Source of the DNA: Leisingera aquimarina DSM 24565
GTDB taxonomy: Bacteria > Pseudomonadota > Alphaproteobacteria > Rhodobacterales > Rhodobacteraceae
Assembly: GCF_000473165.1 (NCBI RefSeq)
Contig: NZ_KI421504.1
Span: 3,981,070 to 4,045,069, forward strand
Length of the DNA: 64,000 nt
Direction: 5' to 3'
The notes under the pieces: model-generated
Told to the model about the DNA's origin: nothing
The model's database searches: none
Seen by the model: the letters and a program-made list of their open reading frames with translations, nothing else
Program-made: the position numbers and the translations under genes
Shown: one piece after another, positions 1 to 7,979 of the stretch
Layout of the letters: each line of letters opens with the position of its first letter
Position numbering within the stretch: position 1 is the first letter of the stretch

Positions 1-284
1 GGCGTTCACCCGCTTGTATCAGGCTGTCAGCCTGGCAACTGAAAATTCCCGGCTGATGCCGCCCTAATCCGGGCTGGCATACCGTGCCGGACCACCCAAT
101 TCTTGGGTCCCCATACGCTTGGGCGCGGGCGCCCTCTTTGACCTACAACTAATTTGCGAAACAGCTATGATCAAATTCAACTAAAATTCAACATTTATTT
201 CGGATGCACAAATTCGCATTGAAATCACCGCCGTAATTCCAGCGGTGATTTCAGTTTCTCAAAGGTCCTGCCGCCAGGTCCGCA
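1..284. other. Intergenic start of window, no gene seen
   Basis: I find no convincing coding region here. Positions 121-134 hold a short self-complementary GC run followed by TCTTTG, which could be the weak terminator of a gene lying before the window. The stretch 140-215 is AT-rich compared with the rest of the window. The hairpin at 221-252 is listed separately. Confidence 0.5.
221..252 (-). terminator. Perfect 11-bp inverted repeat after the HIT gene
   Basis: GAAATCACCGC (221-231) pairs exactly with GCGGTGATTTC (242-252) around a 10-nt loop. It begins 33 bp past the stop codon of the minus-strand HIT gene, so a terminator or mRNA 3' end is the likely role. The U-tract on the minus strand is poor, so termination is inferred from position and stem strength. 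Confidence 0.5.
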
Positions 285-710
285 TCAGTGCCCGGCGAGT
301 GCTGCGCGGATCTGTTCCGCCTGCGCCTGGATCAGCGCCTGATCCCCCATAGTTCCCGGCGGGCGCAGCCGGTCGCCCTCCTTGCGCGGCAGCACATGCA
401 TGTGCAGGTGAAAGACCTCCTGCCCGCCCGCGGCCTCGTTGAACTGCTGCACGGTCACCCCGTCCGCGCCAAAGGCCCTGATCACCGCATGCGACAGTTT
501 CTGCACCGTCTGCATCACCGCTGCCATTTGCGCGGGGCTGGCGTCCAAAAGGTTGCGGCACGGGGTTTTCGGGATCACCAGAAGATGCCCGTCGCTGCGC
601 GGCATGATATCCATGAAGGCCAGTGTATCGTCATCCTCATAGACACGGGCAGAGGGAATCTCACCGCGCAAGAGTTTAGCGAAGATATTGTCGGGATCAT
701 AAGCGGGCAT
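285..710 (-). CDS. HIT family nucleotide-binding hydrolase
   Basis: This 141-residue protein is a compact histidine-triad enzyme. The family hydrolyses nucleoside phosphoramidates and related adenylated substrates in the cytoplasm. The signature HLHMHVLP lies at residues 101-108, with His103 as the expected nucleophile, and the N-terminal half shows the usual NIFAKLLRGEIP segment. Length is typical for the branch. It is transcribed away from ctaD, with 235 bp between them, and a hairpin follows its stop. Family assignment is firm; the substrate cannot be read from sequence. Confidence 0.93.
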   Translation of the reverse strand: MPAYDPDNIFAKLLRGEIPSARVYEDDDTLAFMDIMPRSDGHLLVIPKTPCRNLLDASPAQMAAVMQTVQKLSHAVIRAFGADGVTVQQFNEAAGGQEVFHLHMHVLPRKEGDRLRPPGTMGDQALIQAQAEQIRAALAGH

Positions 711-825
711 GCGTCTGGCCTCCTGATTTTGGCATTGCTGCGGTTGTGCGCGCGCCGTGCGGCCAGGTCAAGCACCCCAGGGCGATGCTGCCTGCATGGC
801 ATTCAAGCCCCTGCGGCAATAAATC

Positions 826-839
826 TTGATCCAGATCAA
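826..839 (+). promoter_or_regulatory. FNR/FnrL-type box upstream of ctaD
   Basis: TTGATCCAGATCAA is a perfect match to the FNR consensus TTGAT-N4-ATCAA. It lies 107 bp upstream of the ctaD ATG, in the gap between HIT and ctaD. FNR-family regulators sense oxygen through an Fe-S cluster. The same perfect box occurs upstream of ctaC at 51004-51017. Whether it activates or represses depends on its distance from the start of transcription, which I cannot see. Confidence 0.75.
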
Positions 840-890
840 ACTCCGCCATTGAAGGCCCCGGCACGCCATTCTAATACTCCAAGGAATCCA

Positions 891-921
891 GGCCGCCCGG
901 AGTCCGTCTCCGGGGGCCTTT
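891..921 (+). promoter_or_regulatory. GC-rich leader hairpin before ctaD
   Basis: CCCGGAG (896-902) pairs with CTCCGGG (908-914). GGCC at 891-894 extends the stem with GGCC at 915-918 across a single bulged G, and TTTCGTT follows. The structure ends 24 bp before the ctaD ATG and just ahead of the Shine-Dalgarno run near 930-937. No plus-strand gene lies upstream for it to terminate, so it is probably a 5'-UTR structure: a stabiliser or attenuator. Confidence 0.5.
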
Positions 922-945
922 CGTTATGCAGCAGGAGGCACATAA

Positions 946-2619
946 ATGGCAGACGCAGCCATTCATGGTCACGGCCACGAGGACGAGCGGGGCTTTTTCA
1001 CCCGCTGGTTCATGAGCACGAACCATAAAGACATCGGCATTCTCTACCTCATCGTTTCGGCGATCGCAGGTCTCATCTCCGTTATTTTCACCGTCTACAT
1101 GCGGCTTGAGCTGATGGATCCCGGCGTTCAGTACATGTGCCTGGAAGGCGCACGCATGTTCGCAGACGCCTCTGCGGAATGTACGCCGAACGGCCACCTC
1201 TGGAACGTGATGATCACCGCCCACGGCATCCTGATGATGTTCTTCGTGGTGATTCCGGCGCTGTTCGGCGGTTTCGGCAACTACTTCATGCCGCTGCAGA
1301 TCGGCGCGCCGGACATGGCGTTCCCGCGGATGAACAACCTCAGCTTCTGGATGTATGTCGCAGGCACCTCGCTGGCGGTCCTCTCGGTTGTCTCCCCGGG
1401 CGGCAATGACCAGCTGGGCTCCGGCGTCGGCTGGGTTCTGTACCCGCCGCTGTCCGTGAACGAGGGCGGCTACTCGATGGACCTGGCGATCTTTGCCGTG
1501 CACGTCTCGGGCGCGTCTTCGATCCTGGGTGCGATCAACATGATCACCACCTTCCTGAACATGCGCGCCCCGGGCATGACCCTGTTCAAGGTGCCGCTGT
1601 TCTCCTGGTCGATCTTCGTCACCTCCTGGCTGATCCTGCTGTCCCTGCCGGTTCTGGCAGGCGCCATCACCATGCTGCTGATGGACCGCAACTTCGGCTT
1701 CACCTTCTTTGATGCAGCCGGCGGCGGCGATCCGATCCTGTACCAGCACATCCTGTGGTTCTTCGGCCACCCGGAAGTGTACATCGTGATCCTGCCGGGC
1801 TTCGGCATCATCTCCCACGTGATCGCAACCTTCGCACGCAAGCCGGTCTTCGGTTACCTGCCGATGGTCTGGGCGATCATCGCGATCGGCGTGCTGGGCT
1901 TTGTCGTCTGGGCGCACCACATGTACACCGTCGGCATGTCGCTGAACCAGCAGGCCTACTTCATGCTGGCCACCATGGTGATCGCGGTGCCAACGGGCGT
2001 GAAGGTGTTCTCCTGGATCGCCACCATGTGGGGCGGCTCGATCGAGTTCAAAGCCCCGATGATGTTCGCCTTCGGCTTCCTGTTCCTGTTCACCGTCGGC
2101 GGTGTGACCGGCGTGGTGCTGTCGCAGGCCTCCGTGGACCGCGCGTATCACGACACCTACTATGTGGTTGCGCACTTCCACTATGTGATGTCGCTGGGTG
2201 CTGTCTTCGCGATCTTCTCGGGCATCTATTTCTACTTCGGCAAGATGACCGGCCGCCAGTACAACGAGCTGGGCGCCCAGATCCACTTCTGGATGTTCTT
2301 CATCGGCGCCAACCTGACCTTCTTCCCGCAGCACTTCCTGGGCCGTCAGGGCATGCCGCGCCGGTACATCGACTATCCGGAAGGCTTTGCTTACTGGAAC
2401 AAGATCTCGTCGTACGGCGCGTTTCTGTCCTTTGCATCCTTCCTGCTGTTCTTCGGCGTGGTGATCTATTCGCTGCTGCGCGGCGCCCGTATTACCCAGA
2501 ACAACTATTGGAACGAATACGCGGACACGCTGGAGTGGACCCTGCCCTCTCCGCCGCCTGAGCATACCTTTGAAATCCTGCCCAAGCAGGAAGACTGGGA
2601 CCGCTCGCATTCCCACTAA
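946..2619 (+). CDS. ctaD: Cytochrome c oxidase subunit I, aa3 type
   Basis: This is the catalytic, heme- and Cu-binding membrane subunit of the aa3 terminal oxidase, which reduces oxygen and pumps protons. At 557 residues with about 12 membrane segments it has the usual length. Visible ligands are His93 (heme a), His275 with Tyr279 of HPEVY (Cu-B and the cross-linked Tyr), His324/His325 (Cu-B), His410 (heme a3) and His412 (heme a). D-channel residues Asp123, Asn130 and Glu277, and K-channel Lys353, are present. An AGGAGG-like site at about 931-936 supports the ATG at 946. The gene is alone, about 47 kb from the subunit II/III operon, with an FNR box and leader hairpin upstream and a strong terminator downstream. 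Confidence 0.98.
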   Translation: MADAAIHGHGHEDERGFFTRWFMSTNHKDIGILYLIVSAIAGLISVIFTVYMRLELMDPGVQYMCLEGARMFADASAECTPNGHLWNVMITAHGILMMFFVVIPALFGGFGNYFMPLQIGAPDMAFPRMNNLSFWMYVAGTSLAVLSVVSPGGNDQLGSGVGWVLYPPLSVNEGGYSMDLAIFAVHVSGASSILGAINMITTFLNMRAPGMTLFKVPLFSWSIFVTSWLILLSLPVLAGAITMLLMDRNFGFTFFDAAGGGDPILYQHILWFFGHPEVYIVILPGFGIISHVIATFARKPVFGYLPMVWAIIAIGVLGFVVWAHHMYTVGMSLNQQAYFMLATMVIAVPTGVKVFSWIATMWGGSIEFKAPMMFAFGFLFLFTVGGVTGVVLSQASVDRAYHDTYYVVAHFHYVMSLGAVFAIFSGIYFYFGKMTGRQYNELGAQIHFWMFFIGANLTFFPQHFLGRQGMPRRYIDYPEGFAYWNKISSYGAFLSFASFLLFFGVVIYSLLRGARITQNNYWNEYADTLEWTLPSPPPEHTFEILPKQEDWDRSHSH

Positions 2620-2642
2620 GCGGTTGCGATACTGACATCAAT

Positions 2643-2677
2643 AAAAGGCCCCGGCGCAGATGCACCGGGGCCTTTTT
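2643..2677 (+). terminator. Rho-independent terminator of ctaD
   Basis: The stem GGCCCCGG/CCGGGGCC has a 10-nt loop and flanking A4 and T5 runs that extend it. It begins 23 bp after the ctaD stop. The A-tract on the left would let it work in both directions. Confidence 0.93.
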
Positions 2678-2773
2678 CATACGCACGCTCCGCGGTAAAA
2701 ACCCGCAGTGGAAATCCCACATTTCCGGCACATCATTTAATAGAACCCATTTTAGTCAACAGGCGTTGAACAG

Positions 2774-3256
2774 ATGCCCTACAACTGGACCCGTCCGCAG
2801 CACGGCGCCGAGCGCGAGCTGCACCTCTGGCCGCATCAATCGCTACCGCCCCATGGCTATGTGCGGTTCCTGGGGCTGACTGCGGCGCTGATCTGCGTGC
2901 CGCTGATACCCGTTCTGGGGTCTTTTCTGCTGTGGGGGCTGCTGCCCTTCCTGCTGCTGGCGCTGTTCGGAATGAAATGGGCGCTGGACCGCAACCGCCG
3001 CGACCATCAGATCATTGAGGTGCTGACCATCGGGAAAGAAGAGGCCCATCTGGAGCGCATCAATCCCGATGGCGGCCGTCAAAACTGGCGCTGCAACCGC
3101 TACTGGACCCGCGTCGAGATGCATGACCATGACGGCCCGGTGCCGCATTATGTCACCCTGCAGGGCGGCGGCCGCGAAGTGGAGATCGGGGCCTTCCTGT
3201 CCGAAGACGAACGGGTCGCGCTTTACGGCGACCTCAAATCAGCCTTTGCGCATTGA
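2774..3256 (+). CDS. DUF2244 family membrane protein
   Basis: This 160-residue protein has two closely spaced membrane segments (about residues 30-48 and 50-67) between short soluble regions. The C-terminal half carries the conserved NWRCNRYWTRVEM stretch that I associate with DUF2244 integral membrane proteins, often found near cytochrome oxidase genes in alphaproteobacteria. Position after ctaD fits a loose tie to respiration, but no biochemical role is known to me. A terminator separates it from ctaD, so it has its own promoter. Confidence 0.75.
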   Translation: MPYNWTRPQHGAERELHLWPHQSLPPHGYVRFLGLTAALICVPLIPVLGSFLLWGLLPFLLLALFGMKWALDRNRRDHQIIEVLTIGKEEAHLERINPDGGRQNWRCNRYWTRVEMHDHDGPVPHYVTLQGGGREVEIGAFLSEDERVALYGDLKSAFAH

Positions 3257-3307
3257 CCGGAAAAAGAAAAGGCCCGCAATGCGGACCTGTCCATTTCATC
3301 TTTGCAA

Positions 3308-3326
3308 AAATACTCCCGCCGGAGGC
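3308..3326 (-). repeat. AAATAC(Y)2CCGCCGGAGGC motif, copy 1
   Basis: This 19-bp motif recurs at 23354-23372 (minus orientation) and 37643-37661 with one or two changes. Read on the minus strand here it gives a short stem (CTCC/GGAG) followed by TATTTTTG, 22 bp past the yqeY stop, so it may end that transcript. Confidence 0.5.
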
Positions 3327-3348
3327 AGCGCGCCAGCGCGCCTTGCTA

Positions 3349-3822
3349 TCAGCAGCCGCCTTTGCTGCAAAGCTGGTCCTTGACCAATGGCCCGGCTTTG
3401 CCGAAATCCATCTGGCCGGTGTATTTCGCCTTCAGCGCACCCATCACCTTGCCCATGTCGCGAATCGATTCGGCGCCGGTTTCCGCCACCGCCGTGGTGA
3501 TCGCCTCTCCGACCTCCTCGTCGCTCAGCTGCTGCGGCAGAAACTCCTCGATGATGGAGATTTCGCCCAGTTCCCGCTCCGCCAGGTCCAGCCGCCCGCC
3601 CTCCTCATAGGCACGGGCGCTTTCGTTGCGCTGCTTGGTCATCTTACCCAAGATGGCAAGGATTTCCCCCTCGTCAATGCCGCCCTCCTCGCCATCGGCG
3701 CGGGCGGCGATTTCCCGGTCCTTGATCGCCGCGTTGATCAGCCGCAGCGTACACAGCCGCTCGGCCGCCTTGTCTTTCATCGCTTGCTTCAAGGCCTGAT
3801 TGACCTGTGTGCGCGTATCCAT
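3349..3822 (-). CDS. yqeY: GatB/YqeY domain protein
   Basis: This helical protein matches the YqeY family, related to the tRNA-binding tail domain of the GatB subunit of Asp/Glu-tRNA amidotransferase. The start is set at the internal ATG at 3822, giving 157 residues from MDTRTQVNQALKQAMKDK; the upstream ATG at 3852 would add ten poorly conserved residues. Family features are the KERLCTLRLINAAIKDREI-like helix and the QLSDEEV and MGKVMGALK segments. It is divergent from carA, an arrangement common in this group. The cellular role is uncertain. Confidence 0.88.
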   Translation of the reverse strand: MDTRTQVNQALKQAMKDKAAERLCTLRLINAAIKDREIAARADGEEGGIDEGEILAILGKMTKQRNESARAYEEGGRLDLAERELGEISIIEEFLPQQLSDEEVGEAITTAVAETGAESIRDMGKVMGALKAKYTGQMDFGKAGPLVKDQLCSKGGC

Positions 3823-3986
3823 CGTAATAAGCATCCCATGGTTGCCGGACACCGATGGTTATCCATTCTGCACCCGCTGTGCAAGTTTACTATAAACTTC
3901 CTATTCCGGACCCGGCGTCAGCCTGCCCGCTGCTGCAGGCTTGACCCGCTTGGGCGCTCCCCTTACAAGCCCATGAATTTCACCGC

Positions 3987-5162
3987 ATGGAGACTCGCGC
4001 AATGGCCGCTTCCGCCCCGTCCAAGCCCACCGCATGCCTGGCGCTCGCAGATGGCACCGTCTTTTACGGCACCGGTTTCGGCGCCACCGGCGACACCGTG
4101 GCCGAGCTCTGCTTCAACACCGCGATGACCGGCTACCAGGAGATCATGACCGATCCTTCCTATGCCGGCCAGATCGTCACCTTCACCTTCCCGCATATCG
4201 GCAACACCGGCGTGACGCCCGAGGATGACGAGACCGGCGACCCCGTCGCGGCCGGCATGGTGGTGAAGTGGGACCCGACCCTGGCCTCTAACTGGCGCGC
4301 CACGGAAGAGCTGAAATCCTGGCTGGCCCGCACCGGCCGCATTGCCATCGGCGGTGTCGACACCCGCCGCCTGACCCGCGCGATCCGCCAGCAGGGCGCG
4401 CCGCATGTGGCCCTGGCACATGACCCCGAAGGCAACTTCGACGTTGAGGCGCTGGTTGCCAAAGCGCGCGACTGGTCTGGCCTGGTCGGCCTCGACCTGG
4501 CCAAGGATGTGTCCTGCGCCCAAAGCTACCGCTGGGACGAAATGCGCTGGGCCTGGCCGGACGGCTTTGCCCGCCAGGAAGCGCCTGCGCACAAGGTTGT
4601 GGCCATCGACTATGGCGCCAAGCGCAACATCCTGCGCTGCCTCGCCTCGGCTGGCTGCGACGTCACTGTGCTGCCCGCAACCGCCACTGCCGAAGAGGTT
4701 CTGGCCCATAATCCCGACGGGGTGTTCCTGTCCAACGGCCCTGGCGACCCCGCAGCGACCGGTGAATACGCGGTGCCGATGATTCAGGACGTCTTGAAAA
4801 CCGAATTGCCCGTCTTCGGCATCTGCCTGGGCCATCAGATGCTGGCGCTGGCGCTTGGCGCCCAGACCGTCAAGATGAACCACGGCCACCACGGCGCCAA
4901 CCACCCGGTCAAGGAGCATTCCACCGGCAAGGTTGAGATCACCTCGATGAACCACGGCTTTGCGGTGGACGCGCAAACCCTGCCGGAAGGCGTCGAAGAG
5001 ACCCATGTCTCGCTGTTCGACGGCTCCAACTGCGGCATCCGAATCTCCGGCCGCCCGGTCTATTCGGTGCAGCACCACCCCGAAGCCAGCCCCGGCCCGC
5101 AGGACAGCTTCTACCTGTTCGAACGCTTTGCCGAGGCCATGGCTGCGCGCAAATCTGCGTAA
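3987..5162 (+). CDS. carA: Carbamoyl-phosphate synthase small subunit
   Basis: This is the glutaminase subunit that supplies ammonia to CarB for carbamoyl phosphate, used in arginine and pyrimidine synthesis. The 391-residue protein has the CPSase small-chain N-domain (about 16-145) and a class I glutamine amidotransferase domain (about 203-385). The catalytic triad is visible: Cys280 in FGICLGHQM, and His364 with Glu366 in QHHPEASPG. The ATG at 4002 is an alternative start. carB is not in the window, as is usual in alphaproteobacteria. A large palindrome follows the stop. Confidence 0.97.
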   Translation: METRAMAASAPSKPTACLALADGTVFYGTGFGATGDTVAELCFNTAMTGYQEIMTDPSYAGQIVTFTFPHIGNTGVTPEDDETGDPVAAGMVVKWDPTLASNWRATEELKSWLARTGRIAIGGVDTRRLTRAIRQQGAPHVALAHDPEGNFDVEALVAKARDWSGLVGLDLAKDVSCAQSYRWDEMRWAWPDGFARQEAPAHKVVAIDYGAKRNILRCLASAGCDVTVLPATATAEEVLAHNPDGVFLSNGPGDPAATGEYAVPMIQDVLKTELPVFGICLGHQMLALALGAQTVKMNHGHHGANHPVKEHSTGKVEITSMNHGFAVDAQTLPEGVEETHVSLFDGSNCGIRISGRPVYSVQHHPEASPGPQDSFYLFERFAEAMAARKSA

Positions 5163-5171
5163 AAAAGATAT

Positions 5172-5222
5172 TAACCATGCCGCCCGCCGGCATGGTTAAC
5201 GCTGCATTTACCAATTCTTAAA
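5172..5222 (+). promoter_or_regulatory. TTAACCAT palindrome and 11-bp-phased TTAA half-sites (CtrA-like)
   Basis: TTAACCATGCCG (5172-5183) forms a 12-bp stem with CGGCATGGTTAA (5189-5200), so it could be a carA 3' hairpin. The second arm also starts a run of half-sites TTAA (5197), TTTA (5208) and TTAA (5219), each separated by seven bases. That is the spacing of the CtrA consensus TTAA-N7-TTAA known from alphaproteobacteria. The run ends 43 bp before the glycosyltransferase start. CtrA control is inference. Confidence 0.45.
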
Positions 5223-5265
5223 CCCCCACCGCCAGCCTGAAGCCCTCAGGTGTTTTTGTTATGGG

Positions 5266-7233
5266 GTGGCGATGGGTTTTGTGTCTCAACCGCTGCGGCA
5301 GTTCCGGCCGCCGCAGCCCGCCGGGGAGCGATCTCCGGGGCTGCCGCCGTCGGTGAATGGCCGCAGCATGATGAAAGCGCTGGTGCTGCGCCAGCACCAG
5401 AAGGCCGCCCTTGGGCGGGTGCTGGTGGCCGAGGGGCTGGCCAGTGAAGACCAGGTCCAGGACACCCTGGCCCGGCAATACCGGATGCAGCGGGCCGATC
5501 TCAGCGGCCAGGTCGCCAATCCCCGGCTACTGGCCCGCAAGCCGGCCCAGTTCTGGCTCCGCCATTGCGCCATACCTTGGATGCAGCTGGGCCAGACTGT
5601 GACCATTGCCATTGCCTGCCCCGACAGGTTCGAAGCCCTGAAGGAAGAATTGCAGGACAGTTTCAGCACCGTAACGCCGGTACTCGCCTGCGAGGCGCAG
5701 ATCACTGCATTGCTGACCGCGCATTTCAGTCCTGTTCTGGTCCGCCAGGCCAGCTGTAGTGTAATCCCGCGGCAAAGCTGCCGCACGTTGCAGCCGCATA
5801 GGGGACGGGCCGTGCTGACAGCCTGCGCCCTGCCAGCACTCTACCTGGCCTTGACCGCCCCTGCAGCAGTGTTCACTGCCCTCAGCATGATGGCGCTGGT
5901 GTCGGTTCTATTGTTCACCGCTCTGAAACTGTGCGGCCTCGCATCTTACTGGTCTGCCAGAGCCCGCCGGAACCCGTCTGTGCCGCGGCTTGCTCCCCTT
6001 TCACCCGGCCAGGTTTCGCAACCGGTGATTTCTGTCATGGTCCCGCTCTACCGAGAGGCCGAGATCAGCCGGGCACTGCTCACCCGTATCCGTAAGCTCA
6101 GCTACCCTCCGGCCCTGACCGATGTGATCCTTGTGCTTGAGGAACATGACACTGTCACCCGAGCTGCCCTTGCAGGCACCCGGCTGCCGCCTTGGATCCG
6201 GGTGGTGGAGGTTCCGGCTTTTGGCGGGCTAACCACCAAGCCGCGGGCGATGAACTATGCGCTGAATTTCTGCCGTGGCGACATCATCGGTGTCTGGGAC
6301 GCCGAGGACGCGCCGCAGGCGGATCAGCTGGACCGGGTGGCGCAGGCCTTTGCCCGCGCTGGCAGAAACACTGTTTGTTTTCAAGGTGTTCTTGACTACT
6401 ACAACCCCGCCACCAACTGGATCTCCCGCTGCTTCACGCTGGAATATGCCAGCTGGTTCCGCATCGTTCTGCACGGAATTTCCCGGCTTGGCCTGGTGGT
6501 GCCGCTGGGCGGCACGACAATGTTCATCCGCCGCAAGGTGCTGGAGGAACTGGGCGGCTGGGATGCCCATAACGTTACCGAGGATGCGGATCTGGGTGTC
6601 CGGCTCTACCGCGCCGGTTACCGCACCGGAATGCTGCCAAGCACCACGTTTGAAGAGGCCAACTGCCGCCCCTGGCCCTGGGTCAAGCAGCGCTCGCGCT
6701 GGCTGAAAGGGTTCATGGTGACTTATCTGGTGCATATGCGCCAGCCGCTGCGCTTGCTGGCAGAGCTTGGATGGAAGCGGTTCCTAGGGTTTCAGGCGTT
6801 CTTTCTGGGCACCATCGGGCAGTTCCTGTTTGCGCCGGTTTTGTGGTCGTTCTGGCTGATTGCGCTTGGCCTGCCGCACCCCAGCGCCGGCAGCGTGCCG
6901 CCGCTGCTGCTGTCGCTGGCGGCCGCGGCGCTGGTGTTCTTTGAACTGCTCGGGCTGGTCATCAGCGCCACCGCCGCCTTTGCCATGGGGCGGCCCTGGC
7001 TGGCCGCCTGGGCGCCGGCGATGATCCTGTACTTTCCAATGGGGGCCGTTGCCGTCACCAAGGCCGCGCATGAGCTGCTCGTCCGTCCCTTTTTCTGGGA
7101 CAAGACAGCGCACGGCATCAAACCTGCTGCCAAACCCCGCTGCGTACACCGGCCTGGTTTCTGGCCAGAACTCTGGCTTGGGCTTTGGCGGCTTATCCCC
7201 GCCCGCTGGCATCCTGCTTCAGACGGGTCATGA
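5266..7233 (+). CDS. Membrane glycosyltransferase 2 with N-terminal MshEN/GspE-N-like domain
   Basis: This is a 655-residue processive-type family 2 glycosyltransferase, probably making or exporting an extracellular polysaccharide at the inner membrane. Residues 48-155 resemble the GspE/MshE N-terminal domain; the segment 49-71 follows its LG-x2-L-x3-G-x5-(9)-L-x2-Q pattern. Two membrane helices (about 183-223) lead into the catalytic domain with DAED (345-348), TEDADLG (438-444) and QRSRW (475-479), then C-terminal helices. The GTG at 5266 is used, but ATG at 5272 or 5370 is possible. Some MshEN domains bind cyclic di-GMP, so allosteric control is a reasonable inference. The 3' end overlaps the convergent GntR gene by 41 bp. 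Confidence 0.85.
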   Translation: MAMGFVSQPLRQFRPPQPAGERSPGLPPSVNGRSMMKALVLRQHQKAALGRVLVAEGLASEDQVQDTLARQYRMQRADLSGQVANPRLLARKPAQFWLRHCAIPWMQLGQTVTIAIACPDRFEALKEELQDSFSTVTPVLACEAQITALLTAHFSPVLVRQASCSVIPRQSCRTLQPHRGRAVLTACALPALYLALTAPAAVFTALSMMALVSVLLFTALKLCGLASYWSARARRNPSVPRLAPLSPGQVSQPVISVMVPLYREAEISRALLTRIRKLSYPPALTDVILVLEEHDTVTRAALAGTRLPPWIRVVEVPAFGGLTTKPRAMNYALNFCRGDIIGVWDAEDAPQADQLDRVAQAFARAGRNTVCFQGVLDYYNPATNWISRCFTLEYASWFRIVLHGISRLGLVVPLGGTTMFIRRKVLEELGGWDAHNVTEDADLGVRLYRAGYRTGMLPSTTFEEANCRPWPWVKQRSRWLKGFMVTYLVHMRQPLRLLAELGWKRFLGFQAFFLGTIGQFLFAPVLWSFWLIALGLPHPSAGSVPPLLLSLAAAALVFFELLGLVISATAAFAMGRPWLAAWAPAMILYFPMGAVAVTKAAHELLVRPFFWDKTAHGIKPAAKPRCVHRPGFWPELWLGLWRLIPARWHPASDGS

Positions 7234-7837
7234 AAGCGATAGAGATATGTTCCTTCAACGCCTCACCCGCCGCTGCCTCGTCGCGGCGGCCGATCGCGTC
7301 AACAATACCCTTGTGTTCGGACTGGGCAATCTCGCTGCGCCCTTCGGCAGCCAGCGAGGTTGTTGCCATCAGCGCCATGGTCCGGTGCACCAGGTCCAGC
7401 TGCTGCACCAAATAGCGGTTGTGCGATGCCAAATGGATCTGTTCATGGAACCGGCGGTTGGCCTTGGACAGCGCCGACGGATCGCCGATCAGCTGGTCAT
7501 CGGCCTCGACCATTTCCTTCAGCACCTTGATCTCTTCTTCGGTGGCATGGCGCGCCGCCAGCTGTGCCGCCAGGCCTTCCAGCTCGCGCCGCACCACATA
7601 CAGCTCGGCCATCTGGTTGTGGTCCAGCGAGGCGACGATCAGCGACCGCCCGTCACGCTCCAGCAGCGATTGCGTCTCCAGCCGCTGCAGGGCTTCGCGG
7701 ATCGGGGTGCGCGAGACGCCAAAGCGTTCGGCAAGATCGCTCTCCACCAGCCGGTCGCCAGGCTTGTAAACGCCAACGTCGATCGCCTCTAGGATCAGCG
7801 CATAGGCATCTTTCTGATTGCTGCGGCTCTGGCTCAT
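7193..7837 (-). CDS. GntR family regulator, FadR/FCD subfamily
   Basis: A winged helix-turn-helix domain (about residues 10-75, with LAERFGVSRTPIREALQRLE) is followed by an all-helical FCD ligand-binding domain (about 85-205) that contains the expected acidic/His pattern. Such proteins usually sense small organic acids. The start is placed at ATG 7837 (MSQSRSNQ), giving 214 residues; the upstream ATG at 7894 adds a segment unlike the family. No target gene is obvious nearby. Confidence 0.9.
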   Translation of the reverse strand: MSQSRSNQKDAYALILEAIDVGVYKPGDRLVESDLAERFGVSRTPIREALQRLETQSLLERDGRSLIVASLDHNQMAELYVVRRELEGLAAQLAARHATEEEIKVLKEMVEADDQLIGDPSALSKANRRFHEQIHLASHNRYLVQQLDLVHRTMALMATTSLAAEGRSEIAQSEHKGIVDAIGRRDEAAAGEALKEHISIAFMTRLKQDASGRG

Positions 7838-7979
7838 GGGTCTTCCTGTCTTTTCCGGTTTGCCAATCTCTACAGCCCAAGGGGCAGCAATCAACCCTGA
7901 TGGCGCTAAAGCGCTGAAAACCCGCAGTCAAAATGCGCTTTTAATTGCAATGGCGGCATCCGCCCCCTAATCCGGCACC

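Noticed and set aside
288-1028. A plus-strand frame across the HIT gene and the ctaD leader
   Set aside because: It is the shadow of HIT and then overlaps the ctaD start; the sequence resembles no family.
871-2616. A 581-codon open frame on the minus strand opposite ctaD
   Set aside because: It mirrors ctaD codon by codon, has His/Arg/Asp-rich low-complexity sequence, and no family motif. GC-rich third positions produce such frames.
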